Notes: generated by a model not told the origin, from the sequence alone. A DNA stretch of 34,225 nt from Candidatus Sulfotelmatobacter sp. (GCA_030041215.1 JASHOH010000110.1:1-34225), one strand, 5' to 3'; shown: positions 23,385 through 32,696, counted from the first letter of the stretch. Translations and numbers: made by a program.

Positions 23385-24470
23385 CTACCCCGAATGCCGG
23401 ATGTGCATCACGTCGCCATCCTGCACGATGTAGTCCTTGCCCTCGAGGCGCAGCGTGCCCCGCGCTCGTGCATTGGCTTCTGAGCCGGCTTCCAGCAACT
23501 GGTCCCAGCGGATGGTTTCGGCGCGAATGAAATGCTTCTCCAGATCAGAGTGAATCGCCCCCGCCGCCTCCTGGGCGCGCGAGTTTGCTGGCACCTGCCA
23601 GGCGCGGCATTCGTCTTCACCGGCCGTGAAGAATGAGATCACACCCAGCAGCTTATACGTCGTGCGAATCAGCCGCGTGAGGCCGCTTTCTTTGAGTCCG
23701 TAGCTCGCCAGAAATTCGGCGGCGTCAGCATCGGACATTTCTGCCAATTCTGCCTCGACCTTGCCGCAGATTGCCGTAGCCGCCGCATTTGGGCGCGAGG
23801 CGAGTTCCGAGAGCTTGTATTTGCCGACCGCTTCTTCGAGATCTTTGCCCAGTTGTGGCCACTCGCCAATGTTCAGCACGTAGAGGATCGGCTTCTCGCT
23901 CAGGAACATGAATCCTCGAATTCGCTTCTTCTCTTCCGCTGTCATTTCCATCTCGCGCAGCGGTTTTTCCGACTCAAGCTGCGCTTTTGCCCGCTTCAGC
24001 AGTTCGAATTCTTTTTCCAGCTCTGGCGTTTTCATCTTTTTCAGATCTTTTTCCAGGCGCTCCAGCCGCTTTTCGATCTGCCCGAGATCGCTGATCATCA
24101 GGTCGAATTCAACATTTTTGGCATCACGCAATGGATCGATCTCATTCATCAAAGGAACCGCCGGATCCTCAAACGCGCGCAGAACATGCGCCAGGGCATC
24201 GACATTGCGCAGGTGGGCAGCATAGGCGGTATCTTTCAATGCTTCCTGGCCAATCGCGCCGACGTCAACGTACTCGACTGATGTATGAGTAACCTTTTTT
24301 GGCTTGTAGAGCGCAGCCAGCCGGTCGAGACGATCGTCGGGAACCTTGGCGACTCCGATGTGCGCCTCGCGCGGATTCGCGTGCGCCTGTGGAGACAGGT
24401 GCGCCTTGGTCAGTATTTGAAATAACGATGTCTTGCCCACCTGCGGCAGGCCAATAATGCCGGTCTTCAT
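23385..24470 (-). CDS. ychF: Redox-responsive ATPase YchF (Obg-family)
   Basis: A 361-residue translation-associated P-loop NTPase. YchF proteins bind ribosomes and prefer ATP over GTP. The P-loop is GLPQVGKT (7-14), VEYVDVGAIGQEA is the G3-like segment, and LYVLNIGE replaces the usual NKxD with NxxE, the hallmark of the ATP-preferring YchF/OLA1 group. A coiled-coil arm (LGQIEKRLERLEKDLKKM) follows G3, and a C-terminal TGS domain (RTTYKLLGVISFFTAGEDE to the end) closes the protein. The usual GLPNVGKS has Gln and Thr here. The leader upstream of the ATG 24470 contains AGCTAAGAG-type repeats and only a poor ribosome binding site. Confidence 0.94.
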   Translation of the reverse strand: MKTGIIGLPQVGKTSLFQILTKAHLSPQAHANPREAHIGVAKVPDDRLDRLAALYKPKKVTHTSVEYVDVGAIGQEALKDTAYAAHLRNVDALAHVLRAFEDPAVPLMNEIDPLRDAKNVEFDLMISDLGQIEKRLERLEKDLKKMKTPELEKEFELLKRAKAQLESEKPLREMEMTAEEKKRIRGFMFLSEKPILYVLNIGEWPQLGKDLEEAVGKYKLSELASRPNAAATAICGKVEAELAEMSDADAAEFLASYGLKESGLTRLIRTTYKLLGVISFFTAGEDECRAWQVPANSRAQEAAGAIHSDLEKHFIRAETIRWDQLLEAGSEANARARGTLRLEGKDYIVQDGDVMHIRHSG

Positions 24471-24480
24471 GAAAAGGCTC

Positions 24481-24655
24481 TTAGCTGTTGGCTTTTAGCT
24501 CTTAGCTGGATCGTCGTGCGGAGAAGCCATGCGAGACCATGGTCTTAAGCCGAACTGATGAGAATAAATTATATGGGCCGGGATTGCACAGTGAAGGTCA
24601 GGCCCAGCACGTTGAAACCGGGTCCGAGCCAAAGGCTAAGAGCAAAAGCTAAAAG
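24481..24655. repeat. AGCTAAGAGCTAAAAGC words in inverted pairs
   Basis: On the plus strand 24481-24509 reads TTAGCTGTTGGCTTTTAGCT then CTTAGCTGG. On the right, 24631-24655 reads GGCTAAGAGCAAAAGCTAAA then AGCTC, the inverse. They bracket 120 bp between ychF and the DUF4149-like gene. The right copy reaches into the last codons of that gene. Confidence 0.65.
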
Positions 24656-25122
24656 CTCCGAGCCGTCATATACACCACTACCAGCCCCAGCAGTAGCACG
24701 GCGCCTTCGACGCGCTCGGACCACACGTGCAGCGCATCAAACTGCACGCGCTGCGGATTGTCGATCGCCGCAGAGCCTACTTCGCCGAGCGAGGCGCGGA
24801 GAGCGTCCATGCGCGGCATGATGCCGAACTGCGAGATCAGCGTGAGCGCCAGCATCAGGCAGACGAGTATGTGCCGCAACGCGAAGACGTGCGCCGTGCC
24901 GTTCGTGAAATAACTGTAAAGCATCGAGCTGATGAGATAAACGATGCCGGAAACAATGCCGATCCAGTGCAGCTTGCCCAGCGATGCCGCGACGACGTTC
25001 CCAGCCAGATGTGTTGTGGGCAGTACTCGGAACGCCGACGGCGCAACCACGAAGGCGAAGAAGATCAGCCCGCCGATCCACAGGATCAGCGACATCAACA
25101 TCAGAAAGCGCAGGAAGGTCAT
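24649..25122 (-). CDS. DUF4149-like membrane protein
   Basis: A 157-residue protein with four transmembrane helices: LRFLMLMSLILWIGGLIFFAFVV near the start, GIVSGIVYLISSMLYSYF, LRHILVCLMLALTLISQFGI and the C-terminal GAVLLLGLVVVYM. The WIGGLIFFAFVVAPSAF stretch is characteristic of the DUF4149 family, which has no known function. The last helix is preceded by an amphipathic FDALHVWSERVEG segment. A perfect TATAAT lies 9 nt before the ATG 25122 and there is no Shine-Dalgarno site, suggesting an almost leaderless mRNA. It lies between ychF and htpX on the same strand but seems to have its own promoter. Confidence 0.82.
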   Translation of the reverse strand: MTFLRFLMLMSLILWIGGLIFFAFVVAPSAFRVLPTTHLAGNVVAASLGKLHWIGIVSGIVYLISSMLYSYFTNGTAHVFALRHILVCLMLALTLISQFGIMPRMDALRASLGEVGSAAIDNPQRVQFDALHVWSERVEGAVLLLGLVVVYMTARSF

Positions 25123-25131
25123 ACCGCGAGA

Positions 25132-25137
25132 ATTATA
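25132..25137 (-). promoter_or_regulatory. -10 box next to the DUF4149-like start
   Basis: On the minus strand TATAAT is followed by TCTCGCGGT and the ATG. The transcript would begin about 3 nt before the start codon. No -35 consensus was found. Confidence 0.5.
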
Positions 25138-25179
25138 TCCTCGCGCACACCAGCAGAGGCGAATCCAGCTATACGCGAA

Positions 25180-25212
25180 AGCTGAAGGCTTACGGCTGAA
25201 AGCTGACAGCTG
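25180..25212. repeat. AAGCTGAAGGCTTACGGCTG repeat tract after htpX
   Basis: A run of degenerate GCTGAAAGCTGA-type words lies directly behind the htpX stop codon. It resembles the words near 24481-24655 and at 28050-28062 after the tryptophanase gene. Confidence 0.55.
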
Positions 25213-25214
25213 CT

Positions 25215-26078
25215 TTACTGCACAAACTCCGCCGGCCGGCCCGTCAGCCGCTCAATCCGTTTGGCAATCGGAGGATGAGTCGAAAACAGGCTAGCAAAAT
25301 CGATCCCCATCAGCCGTGGCTGAATGATGAACAGGTGGGCCGTTGACGGCGTTGCCTGCATCGGCAGCCGACGCGAGTATGCGTCCAACTTCTGCAACGC
25401 GCTGGCCAGCGCGTACGGATTGCCCGTCAAATGCGCTCCCGTCGCGTCGGCCTGGTATTCCCGCGAGCGCGAAACGGCAAGCTGAATCAGGCTCGCTGCT
25501 ATCGGAGCCAGAATCAGCATGATCAGCGCGCCCAAGCCTCCGCCGCGGCGCTCGTCGCGATTGCCGCCGAAGCCGCCGAAGATCATGGCCCAGCGTCCCA
25601 TGCTGGCGAGCATCGTGATCGCCCCAGCAATGGTTGCGGCAACGGAGCTAATGAGAATGTCCCGGTTGCGCACGTGCCCGAGCTCGTGGGCGAGCACGCC
25701 TTCCATCTCCTCGTCGTTGAGCAGGTTCAGAATGCCGTGCGTCACGGCGACCGAGGCGTGCTGCGGATTGCGTCCCGTGGCAAACGCGTTAGGCGATTCC
25801 GTCGGAATCACGTACAGCTTGGGCATCGGAATGCCCATTTTCGGCGCCAGCCGCTCCATGATCTCGTAGAGGCGCGGCAACTGCTCGCGCGTCACCGGCT
25901 GGGCGCGGTACATGGCCAGCGCGATCTTGTCGGAGTAGAAGTACGAAATGAAGTTCATGACTGCGGCGAAGATGAGCGCGATAATCATCCCGTTTTGTCC
26001 GCCAAAATATTGGCCGATGAACATCAGCAGCAGCGTCAGCGCCGTCAGCAGAAATGCAGTTTTGAAGGTGTTTCCCAT
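25215..26078 (-). CDS. htpX: Membrane zinc metalloprotease HtpX
   Basis: A 287-residue integral-membrane M48 protease that helps degrade damaged membrane proteins. Two N-terminal helices ([19 protein letters not shown] and [18 protein letters not shown]) are followed by the zinc site HELGH (131-135), with the third ligand Glu207 in [13 protein letters not shown]. Further hydrophobic helices lie between ([15 protein letters not shown] and [15 protein letters not shown]). The C-terminal [13 protein letters not shown] is typical. The ATG at 26078 has AAGGA 5 nt upstream. Directly before this lies a copy of the GTCATCCTGAG repeat (26088-26127), so the repeat touches the 5' leader. Confidence 0.94.
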   Translation of the reverse strand: MGNTFKTAFLLTALTLLLMFIGQYFGGQNGMIIALIFAAVMNFISYFYSDKIALAMYRAQPVTREQLPRLYEIMERLAPKMGIPMPKLYVIPTESPNAFATGRNPQHASVAVTHGILNLLNDEEMEGVLAHELGHVRNRDILISSVAATIAGAITMLASMGRWAMIFGGFGGNRDERRGGGLGALIMLILAPIAASLIQLAVSRSREYQADATGAHLTGNPYALASALQKLDAYSRRLPMQATPSTAHLFIIQPRLMGIDFASLFSTHPPIAKRIERLTGRPAEFVQ

Positions 26079-26087
26079 GGTTTCCTT

Positions 26088-26127
26088 GTCATCCTGAGGC
26101 GGCAGCTTTATCGTCGCCGAAGGATCT
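26088..26127. repeat. GTCATCCTGAG...CGAAGGATCT repeat in the htpX leader
   Basis: A 40-bp degenerate copy of the unit at 17101-17145 with a shorter, different middle (GCGGCAGCTTTATCGTCGC). It lies 9 nt upstream of the htpX start codon. Confidence 0.65.
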
Positions 26128-26200
26128 ATGTATTTGATGATACGCGGATTTGCGCGATGCAGTTCGGGAGCAGCTTTGAGCTACGAGCAATCACTGATCA

Positions 26201-26258
26201 GAATCATGGGGTTAGCGGGAAAATCTTTGCAAATATTAGACTGCAAAGGGGTTGCAGC
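26201..26258. repeat. Second copy of the AGAATCATGGGGTTA repeat
   Basis: It aligns gap-free over 58 bp to 17395-17452. The remaining intergenic DNA up to the tryptophanase gene is covered in the next entry. Confidence 0.7.
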
Positions 26259-26677
26259 CAAGCTGCCACGGGCGCTAAAGCGCGGCCATCCTTTAGTTCC
26301 AGCAACGCGGCCCTGAAGGGCCGCTCTTCCACGGTTGCACCAGCGCCTGTTGAAGCCTCCGTGGAAGTGCGTCGCTTTAGCGCCGCGCTAGCGTCGACAT
26401 TGATACGCCTTGACGGCGGCGTGGGTCGCCTTGAGAGCGGGAGGCATGGTTCGCTTTCCCATGTCTCGCAAAGGCGGCGAGACATGGGGCACCCCAAATG
26501 GGACACCTACTGGTTCGGGGGGAAGCGTAAGTTTACAACGGATGGCGGCTTGGCGGCGTGCCTTTGGCAACTCCCGTGTGAGGGTTAGCTTTTCCACGGC
26601 CTAACTGGGTGGGGAATGCACTTGTGCTCCACAGACAACTTACGTCATGCTTGGGCTGCCGAGTTTGCATTGCCTTC
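26259..26677. repeat. Mosaic of palindromes upstream of the tryptophanase gene
   Basis: No gene is seen. Visible are GGGCGCTAAAGCGC, CGGCCCTGAAGGGCCG (26310-26325), a TTCCACGG...CCGTGGAA pair (26327-26369), GTCGCTTTAGCGC, and a perfect 12-bp hairpin CCCATGTCTCGC-AAAGGCG-GCGAGACATGGG (26458-26488). Reading frames through this block on both strands are low-complexity and repeat-derived. Confidence 0.6.
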
Positions 26678-28051
26678 ATGCCCATTCACACCATCATCGA
26701 GCCCTTCCGCATCAAAAGCGTCGAACCCATTCGCTGGACCACCCGCAAAGAGCGCGAACGGCTTCTTGAAGCCGCGCACTACAACTTATTTCTTCTTCCC
26801 GCTGACGACGTCCTGATCGACCTGCTCACCGACTCGGGCACCGGGGCCATGTCCACGCATCAGTGGGCCGCCATCATGGAAGGCGACGAAAGCTATGCCG
26901 GCAGCCGCAGCTTCGATCATTTCAAAAATTCCATTCAGGAAATTTTCGGCTACAAGCACGTCATCCCCACGCACCAGGGTCGCGCTGCCGAACGCATTCT
27001 GTTTGGCGTCACCTGCAAGAAAGGCGACGTGGTCCCCAACAACACCCACTTCGATACAACCCGCGCCAACGTCGAATTCCTCGGCGCCGAAGCGGTAGAT
27101 CTTGTCATCCCTGAAGGCCGCCAGCCAGCGCTGCAGCACCCCTTCAAAGGCAACATGGATGTCGCTGCGCTCGAATCGCTCATCCAGCGCGTTGGTCGCG
27201 AACGCATTCCGCTCGTCATGCTCACCGTCACCAACAACTCCGGCGGAGGCCAGCCGGTTTCGATGGAAAATGTCCGCGCGGTCAGCGCCGTGTGCAGCCG
27301 TCACGGCATTCCTCTTTATTTCGACGCCTGCCGCTTCGCCGAAAACGCCTGGTTTATCAAGCTGCGCGAAAAAGGCTACGAATCGAAGACGCCCAAGCAA
27401 ATCGCGCAGGAAATGTTCCGCTACGGCGACGGATGCACCATGTCCGCCAAAAAAGACGGCATGGCCAATATCGGCGGCTTTCTCTGCACCAATGACGATC
27501 TGCTCGCCCAGCAGGAAAAAGATCTGCTGATTCTCACCGAAGGCTATCCCACTTACGGCGGCCTTGCCGGACGCGACCTTGAAGCCATCGCCGTGGGCGT
27601 GCAGGAGGCGCTTGAAGAAGACTACCTGCGCTACCGCATCGCCTCGACTGCGTATCTGGGCAATCACATTGCTAGCGAAGGAGTGCCCATCGTGCAGCCG
27701 CCCGGCGGCCACGCCATCTATCTCGACGCCCGCGCATTTCTGCCGCACATTCCGCCTGATCAGTTTCCGGGCGTAGCACTGGCAGCAGAGCTGTATCTGG
27801 AAGGAGGAATCCGCAGCGTGGAAATTGGCACTTTAATGTTCGCCGCCGCCGCGCAGATGGACCTGGTGCGCCTGGCGATTCCCCGCCGCGTCTACACCCA
27901 AAGCCACATTGATTATGTGGTCGAAGTAATTCTGGAAGTCTGGAACAAGCGCGAGAAGATCCCCGGCCTCCACCTGACGTACGAAGCGCCCTTCCTGCGC
28001 CATTTCACGGCGCATCTCGAGCCGGTAAAAGTGGCAGCTGCGCGGAAATGA
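26678..28051 (+). CDS. tnaA: Tryptophanase-like beta-eliminating lyase
   Basis: A 457-residue pyridoxal-phosphate lyase of the tryptophanase / tyrosine phenol-lyase family. Tryptophanase splits tryptophan into indole, pyruvate and ammonia. Family marks are EPFRIKSVEPIRWTTR, LIDLLTDSGTGAMS, IPTHQGRAAE, the cofactor lysine in MSAKKDGMANIGG (Lys258/259) and IPRRVYTQSHIDYV. Two positions favour tryptophanase: Asp126 in HFDTTRAN (tyrosine phenol-lyases have Thr) and Ile383 in SVEIG (tyrosine phenol-lyases have Arg). The ATG at 26678 gives the family N-terminus. The frame is open from 26609, and no good ribosome binding site is seen. There is no tryptophan permease or TnaC-like leader beside it. 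Confidence 0.87.
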   Translation: MPIHTIIEPFRIKSVEPIRWTTRKERERLLEAAHYNLFLLPADDVLIDLLTDSGTGAMSTHQWAAIMEGDESYAGSRSFDHFKNSIQEIFGYKHVIPTHQGRAAERILFGVTCKKGDVVPNNTHFDTTRANVEFLGAEAVDLVIPEGRQPALQHPFKGNMDVAALESLIQRVGRERIPLVMLTVTNNSGGGQPVSMENVRAVSAVCSRHGIPLYFDACRFAENAWFIKLREKGYESKTPKQIAQEMFRYGDGCTMSAKKDGMANIGGFLCTNDDLLAQQEKDLLILTEGYPTYGGLAGRDLEAIAVGVQEALEEDYLRYRIASTAYLGNHIASEGVPIVQPPGGHAIYLDARAFLPHIPPDQFPGVALAAELYLEGGIRSVEIGTLMFAAAAQMDLVRLAIPRRVYTQSHIDYVVEVILEVWNKREKIPGLHLTYEAPFLRHFTAHLEPVKVAAARK

Positions 28052-28108
28052 AAGCTGAGAGCTTCTTTCTCAGGATGATAGACTCGAACGTTTTCATCGA
28101 GGCGGATT

Positions 28109-28957
<849 letters not shown>

Positions 28958-28966
28958 CGGCTTTAT

Positions 28967-28998
28967 CACCACGGAGACACAGAGCCACGGAGAAAAAC
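28967..28998. repeat. CACCACGGAGACACAGAGCC repeat
   Basis: Two copies of CCACGGAGA (28969-28977 and 28985-28993) sit at a 16-nt period. The motif resembles a widespread bacterial dispersed repeat that I recall from several phyla. It directly follows the hbd stop. Confidence 0.55.
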
Positions 28999-29043
28999 AA
29001 ATTCTCTCTTTCATGATTCTGTGCGCTTGAGATAAAAGAATCG

Positions 29044-29412
29044 ATGCATGAAGTGCCACCGCAACCGCCGGCTGTTCCCAGCGATTGGTGGTGCTACCTG
29101 CTGGCGGCGCTGTGCGGCATTGGCACTGGCTTGGCCGATGTCATGGTCAACGATCTGCTTTTTACGGCTTTGCTGGTTCTGTCGGCTTGCATGGTGCTTG
29201 GCCTGTTGCGTCCGCGATGGCCGTGGAGATGGGTCGTTGCTGTCGTCGTCTTTATCCCGCTGACCGAATGGATCGCCTACTTGCTGCGAACGGTAAGACC
29301 GACTAACGGCCAGTTATGGGGATCGTTCCTCGTTGCCCTCCCTGGATTTGCTGGAGCTTACGGCGGCGCTGTGGCGCGGCGGGCGCTGGAAGAGCTGGGG
29401 CCTCGGAAATGA
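29044..29412 (+). CDS. Small membrane protein of unknown function
   Basis: A 122-residue protein with about four hydrophobic segments: WWCYLLAALCGIGTGLADVM, LLFTALLVLSACMVLGLL, WRWVVAVVVFIPLTEWIAYLL and LWGSFLVALPGFAGAYGGAV. The N-terminus is Pro-rich (HEVPPQPPAVPSDW). I recognise no family. No clear Shine-Dalgarno site precedes the ATG. An AGATAAAAG stretch 5 nt upstream could be a -10 box of a nearly leaderless mRNA. A membrane topology with both ends in the cytoplasm is plausible. Confidence 0.65.
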   Translation: MHEVPPQPPAVPSDWWCYLLAALCGIGTGLADVMVNDLLFTALLVLSACMVLGLLRPRWPWRWVVAVVVFIPLTEWIAYLLRTVRPTNGQLWGSFLVALPGFAGAYGGAVARRALEELGPRK

Positions 29413-29472
29413 GGCCTTTGCCAACTGCCTAAATTCCGTTTGCCAACTGAGCCGGGTTCTCGGGCGCCCGCT

Positions 29473-29523
29473 AGCCCCAAGGTGCTGTCTTAAATAAGTT
29501 ATTTAAGACAGCACCAGCCCCAA
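29473..29523. mobile_element. 35-bp perfect palindrome with 8-bp flanking duplication (MITE-like)
   Basis: GGTGCTGTCTTAAAT (29481-29495), AAGTT, ATTTAAGACAGCACC (29501-29515) is a perfect 15-bp inverted repeat with a 5-nt loop. It is bordered on both sides by the identical octamer AGCCCCAA (29473-29480 and 29516-29523), as expected for a target duplication left by transposition of a miniature element. An alternative is a bidirectional terminator that gained the repeats by chance. No transposase is in the window. Confidence 0.6.
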
Positions 29524-29567
29524 AAGTTACTCGCGGATTCACAGGCGCTCGCGGTATGCTGGCGTGC

Positions 29568-30371
29568 ATGTGTGTGAGTGTGTCGATGCTGGCCTCGGGC
29601 AGCCGAGGGAACTGTGCGATTGTGGCCAGCACGCAAACCAGGATTCTGGTCGATGCCGGCATCTCCTGCCGCGAGACCTTTAAGCGCATGAAGTCGCTGG
29701 GCGAAGATCCGCATTCGCTCACCGCCATTCTGATTACCCACGAGCACAACGATCACGTTTATGGTTTGGCAACGCTGGCAAGAAAGCTGCGCATCCCCGT
29801 ATTCATGACCGGAGCCACGCATGGGGCGTGGTCGCGCGCGCTGCGCAACGAAAAAGGCGAGCGGCCGCAACTGGAAAGGCTGGAGCGCTTTGAATCGGGG
29901 CACCGCTTTCAGATCGGCGATATCGAAGTGAAGCCGTTCACCATTCCGCACGACGCGGTTGATCCCGTGGGCTTCACGTTTCGCGTGGAAGGCTCGAAGA
30001 TCAGCGTGGTCACGGATCTCGGCTACGTGCCGGTAAATGTGCGTGATCACCTGCGCGGCTCTGACGTTCTGGTGATGGAATCGAATCATGATGTCGAGAT
30101 GCTGCGGGGCGGGTCGTATCCCTGGGCGGTGAAACAGCGGGTAGCAAGCAATGTGGGGCACCTCTCGAACGAGAAGCTCGCCGACTTTCTGACCAGCGAC
30201 TACGATAATAATGCAGCGTTTGTTGTGCTGGCGCATCTGTCAGAGCAGAACAATCATCCGGAAATCGCTCGCAAGGGAGCGGAGCGGGCGCTGGGGGAAC
30301 GCGGCGGCTTGTTTCAGAGCCGGTTGTTCGTAGCCATGCAGTCTGAGCCGCTGCCCGCGATACGCTTATAA
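29568..30371 (+). CDS. MBL-fold metallo-hydrolase (WalJ/YycJ-like)
   Basis: A 267-residue metallo-beta-lactamase-fold protein. The opening SMLASGSRGNCAIVAS and ILVDAGIS are characteristic of the YycJ/WalJ group, linked in Firmicutes to DNA repair and the WalRK system and to nuclease activity. The metal motif is HEHNDH (58-63). Later ligands lie in IPHDAVDPVGF, VVTDLGYVP, ESNHDVEML and VVLAHLSEQNNHPE. The frame is open from 29556, but the ATG at 29568 lies 7 nt after TATGCT, a possible -10 box, so the mRNA may be leaderless. The MITE-like palindrome lies just upstream. Confidence 0.85.
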   Translation: MCVSVSMLASGSRGNCAIVASTQTRILVDAGISCRETFKRMKSLGEDPHSLTAILITHEHNDHVYGLATLARKLRIPVFMTGATHGAWSRALRNEKGERPQLERLERFESGHRFQIGDIEVKPFTIPHDAVDPVGFTFRVEGSKISVVTDLGYVPVNVRDHLRGSDVLVMESNHDVEMLRGGSYPWAVKQRVASNVGHLSNEKLADFLTSDYDNNAAFVVLAHLSEQNNHPEIARKGAERALGERGGLFQSRLFVAMQSEPLPAIRL

Positions 30372-30408
30372 CTGCTTCGTCTACAATATAAGAGTTACGC
30401 AATTCTTT

Positions 30409-30852
30409 ATGAGTCAGCAGTGTATCGATCCCATAGTAGGTAAGATTCTGGCAGGTTGGCGCTACGACATTTCCAGCCTTGCGCCCGAGATGCGCGGAGA
30501 CTATGAAGGCCATTTCGCGGCCTGCGAACGCTGCCGCAGCCGGCAGAAAATCCATCGCATTATCGATGTAGGGCTGATCGCTCTGGCTTCGATTTCGGCG
30601 GGCATGTTTCTTCTGGCGTTCGGGGTGATCCGGCATTTTGGGCCGCGGCACGCATTCTGGCTGGAAATTGCGGCGCTGGCCGGGTTTGCTTTATCGGCGC
30701 TGATCTGGCTGGTGGTAGCGGTGGCGACCCCGGCTCCGGTTACGGTGCTGGATGCCGCCAAACAAGGCGCGCGCCGCGTGCATGATCGGCTGCCTCAGGA
30801 AATTCGCGAGCGGCTGCCGGAAGAACTGCGGGTCAAGATCACTGGAACGTAA
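30409..30852 (+). CDS. Membrane protein with an N-terminal zinc-finger-like motif
   Basis: A 147-residue protein. Residues 24-50 contain MRGDYEGHFAACERCRSRQ, a His-x3-Cys-x2-Cys pattern like the zinc-containing anti-sigma (zf-HC2) motif. Two transmembrane helices follow (IDVGLIALASISAGMFLLAFGVI and FWLEIAALAGFALSALIWLVVAVA), then a charged C-terminal tail (ARRVHDRLPQEIRERLPEELRVKI). An anti-sigma-like or membrane-sensor role is possible, but no sigma factor gene is next to it. TACAAT 21 nt before the ATG may be its -10 box. Confidence 0.65.
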   Translation: MSQQCIDPIVGKILAGWRYDISSLAPEMRGDYEGHFAACERCRSRQKIHRIIDVGLIALASISAGMFLLAFGVIRHFGPRHAFWLEIAALAGFALSALIWLVVAVATPAPVTVLDAAKQGARRVHDRLPQEIRERLPEELRVKITGT

Positions 30853-31036
30853 AAGTGCCTCGTTCTCCCTTCCGTTCGCTTCTCAGCGTGTCGGCGCTTC
30901 TTCTAGCTCGAATTCAAACTCATCTCATGAATGGCTTTGAACTAATGGCGACGAACGGGATAATCCGCGCTGGGAGTGGCGAAGCAAACTGATTCTCATT
31001 GAAAACGTCGAATAGCCGTAGGTGCCAGGGGGCGGA

Positions 31037-32596
31037 ATGACGGATTTACTTGCAAGCGAGGTCGTTCGCGAGGAGAGATCGGTTCATGGAAGGCTACCTC
31101 AGCTTGCGGTAGGTGCGCTTCTGATCCTTTGCACATGTAAGTTTCTCCTGCATCTGTTCACGAGTGTCCGGCATTACGGGTATTTCCGCGACGAACTTTA
31201 CTACCTCGATCTCGCCCGGCATCTCGACTGGGGCTATGTGGATTGCGCGCCGCTGGTGGCAGTCTACGCAAAAGCTGCGTTGCTAATGGGCGGCTCGTTG
31301 GCGGCACTGCGGATACTTCCGGCATTGGCAGGAGTGGTGCTGATCGGCCTGACGATAGTGATTGCGCGCGAACTTGGCGGCAATGGTTATGCGCAGTTCC
31401 TCGCCGGCCTGTGCGTTCTTTTGTGCCCGGCCTATCTGGTGATGAACAGTTTGATGACGATGAATGCTTTCGAGCCTCTCTACTGGATGGGTTGCATTCT
31501 GGTGCTGGCGCGAATTATTCGAACGGGCGACTCGCGGCTGTGGTTGTGGTTCGGTGTGCTGGCCGGCTTAGGGCTGGAGAATAAGCATTCGACATTGTTC
31601 TTCGGGTTCGCGGTCACGATGGCCCTTTTGCTCACGCATAATCGGCGCGAATTTGCCAAGCCTTGGATTTGGATTGCAGGTGCCATCGCTCTGGCGATTT
31701 TCCTGCCGAATGTTGTCTGGCAGATCAGGCATCATTTTCCGACGCTCGAAGACTTGGAGAATGTGAGAAGGATGGGGAAGAACGTCGTTCTGGGGCCGGT
31801 GGCATTCGTGAAAGAGCAGATCATCGACATGCAGCCGCTCTTCGTTTTTATATGGCTGCCGGGCCTCGTATGGCTCTTGCGCGAACGCCGCTGGCGCGTT
31901 CTGGGCCTGAGCTTCGTCATTTTCTTCGTCACCATGGAAGCCGCGCACGGCAAAAACTACTACGTCTTTCCTATTTATCCCATGTTGTTTGCCGCTGGCG
32001 CGATAGCGATTGAGCATTGGTTGGAAAGTCGAGCGGCATGGTTCCGCGTAGCCGTGGCGGCGGTCTTGGTCATAACATCAATTCCCTTGATTCCAATGTT
32101 CACGTGGCTGCTGCCGCCGGAAAAGCTGCTGGCCTATCAAAACGCGATTGGATTCAAGCCTGCGAAGCAGGAAGTTCATCACGAATCTTTGTTAATGCAA
32201 CCGATTGCAGACCAATTCGGCTGGCCTGAGTTGGTGGGCGAAGTTGCAGGCATTTACGATTCGCTGCCCCCGGCTGAACGAGCTGAAACGGGTATCTGGG
32301 CCGGTAATTACGGCGAAGCTGGCGCCATTGATGAGTTCGGGCCGCGCTACGGATTGCCCACCGCGTACTCCCGCCACCAGAACCTCTGGTATTGGGGACC
32401 GCCGCCGCAGGTCTATAAGAATCTGATTGTTATTCAGTGGGACCATGAGGATGTGCAGGACAACTGTACGTCGTATGAAGCGTTCAATCACTATGAGCGT
32501 TGGGGGATGGATGAAGAGAACACGCCAATTTATTTATGCCGCGGCGTGAAGTTTGATATTCAGAAGATCTGGTGGCATTCGCACCACTGGAATTGA
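31037..32596 (+). CDS. GT-C fold (PMT/ArnT-like) membrane glycosyltransferase
   Basis: A 519-residue polytopic protein. The first extracytoplasmic loop carries YFRDELYYLDLARHLDWGYVD, the acidic D-E pair typical of the dolichyl-/undecaprenyl-phosphate-sugar dependent PMT/ArnT family. About ten hydrophobic helices follow, and HGKNYYVFPIYPMLFAAGA lies in a late loop. The C-terminal 150 residues form a soluble domain (GIWAGNYGEAGAIDEFGPRYGLP and on). Family members transfer sugars from a lipid carrier onto lipid A, proteins or polysaccharides; the acceptor here is unknown. The ATG 31037 has a GGGGGCGGA stretch close upstream, so I prefer it to 31022. Confidence 0.83.
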   Translation: MTDLLASEVVREERSVHGRLPQLAVGALLILCTCKFLLHLFTSVRHYGYFRDELYYLDLARHLDWGYVDCAPLVAVYAKAALLMGGSLAALRILPALAGVVLIGLTIVIARELGGNGYAQFLAGLCVLLCPAYLVMNSLMTMNAFEPLYWMGCILVLARIIRTGDSRLWLWFGVLAGLGLENKHSTLFFGFAVTMALLLTHNRREFAKPWIWIAGAIALAIFLPNVVWQIRHHFPTLEDLENVRRMGKNVVLGPVAFVKEQIIDMQPLFVFIWLPGLVWLLRERRWRVLGLSFVIFFVTMEAAHGKNYYVFPIYPMLFAAGAIAIEHWLESRAAWFRVAVAAVLVITSIPLIPMFTWLLPPEKLLAYQNAIGFKPAKQEVHHESLLMQPIADQFGWPELVGEVAGIYDSLPPAERAETGIWAGNYGEAGAIDEFGPRYGLPTAYSRHQNLWYWGPPPQVYKNLIVIQWDHEDVQDNCTSYEAFNHYERWGMDEENTPIYLCRGVKFDIQKIWWHSHHWN

Positions 32597-32696
32597 GCCG
32601 CGTCGAATTTTTTCCTTCTGCAGCCCGAGCTGAACACTAGAAGGCTTGCTGATCGCCTTACCTGGGCTGGACTTTAGCCCCTGAGGAAAGGATCTT

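Noticed and set aside
25431..26588. 385-codon plus-strand open frame antisense to htpX and running into the repeat mosaic
   Set aside because: The translation is low-complexity (many Arg/His/Gln) and is the shadow of htpX, which has clear HELGH and family motifs.
26786..27748. 320-codon minus-strand open frame inside the tryptophanase gene
   Set aside because: It is antisense to a well-supported gene with family motifs, and its own translation has no recognisable domain.
29499..30236. 245-codon minus-strand open frame over the MBL hydrolase gene and the palindrome
   Set aside because: It is a shadow frame. The plus strand carries HEHNDH and other metal-site motifs.
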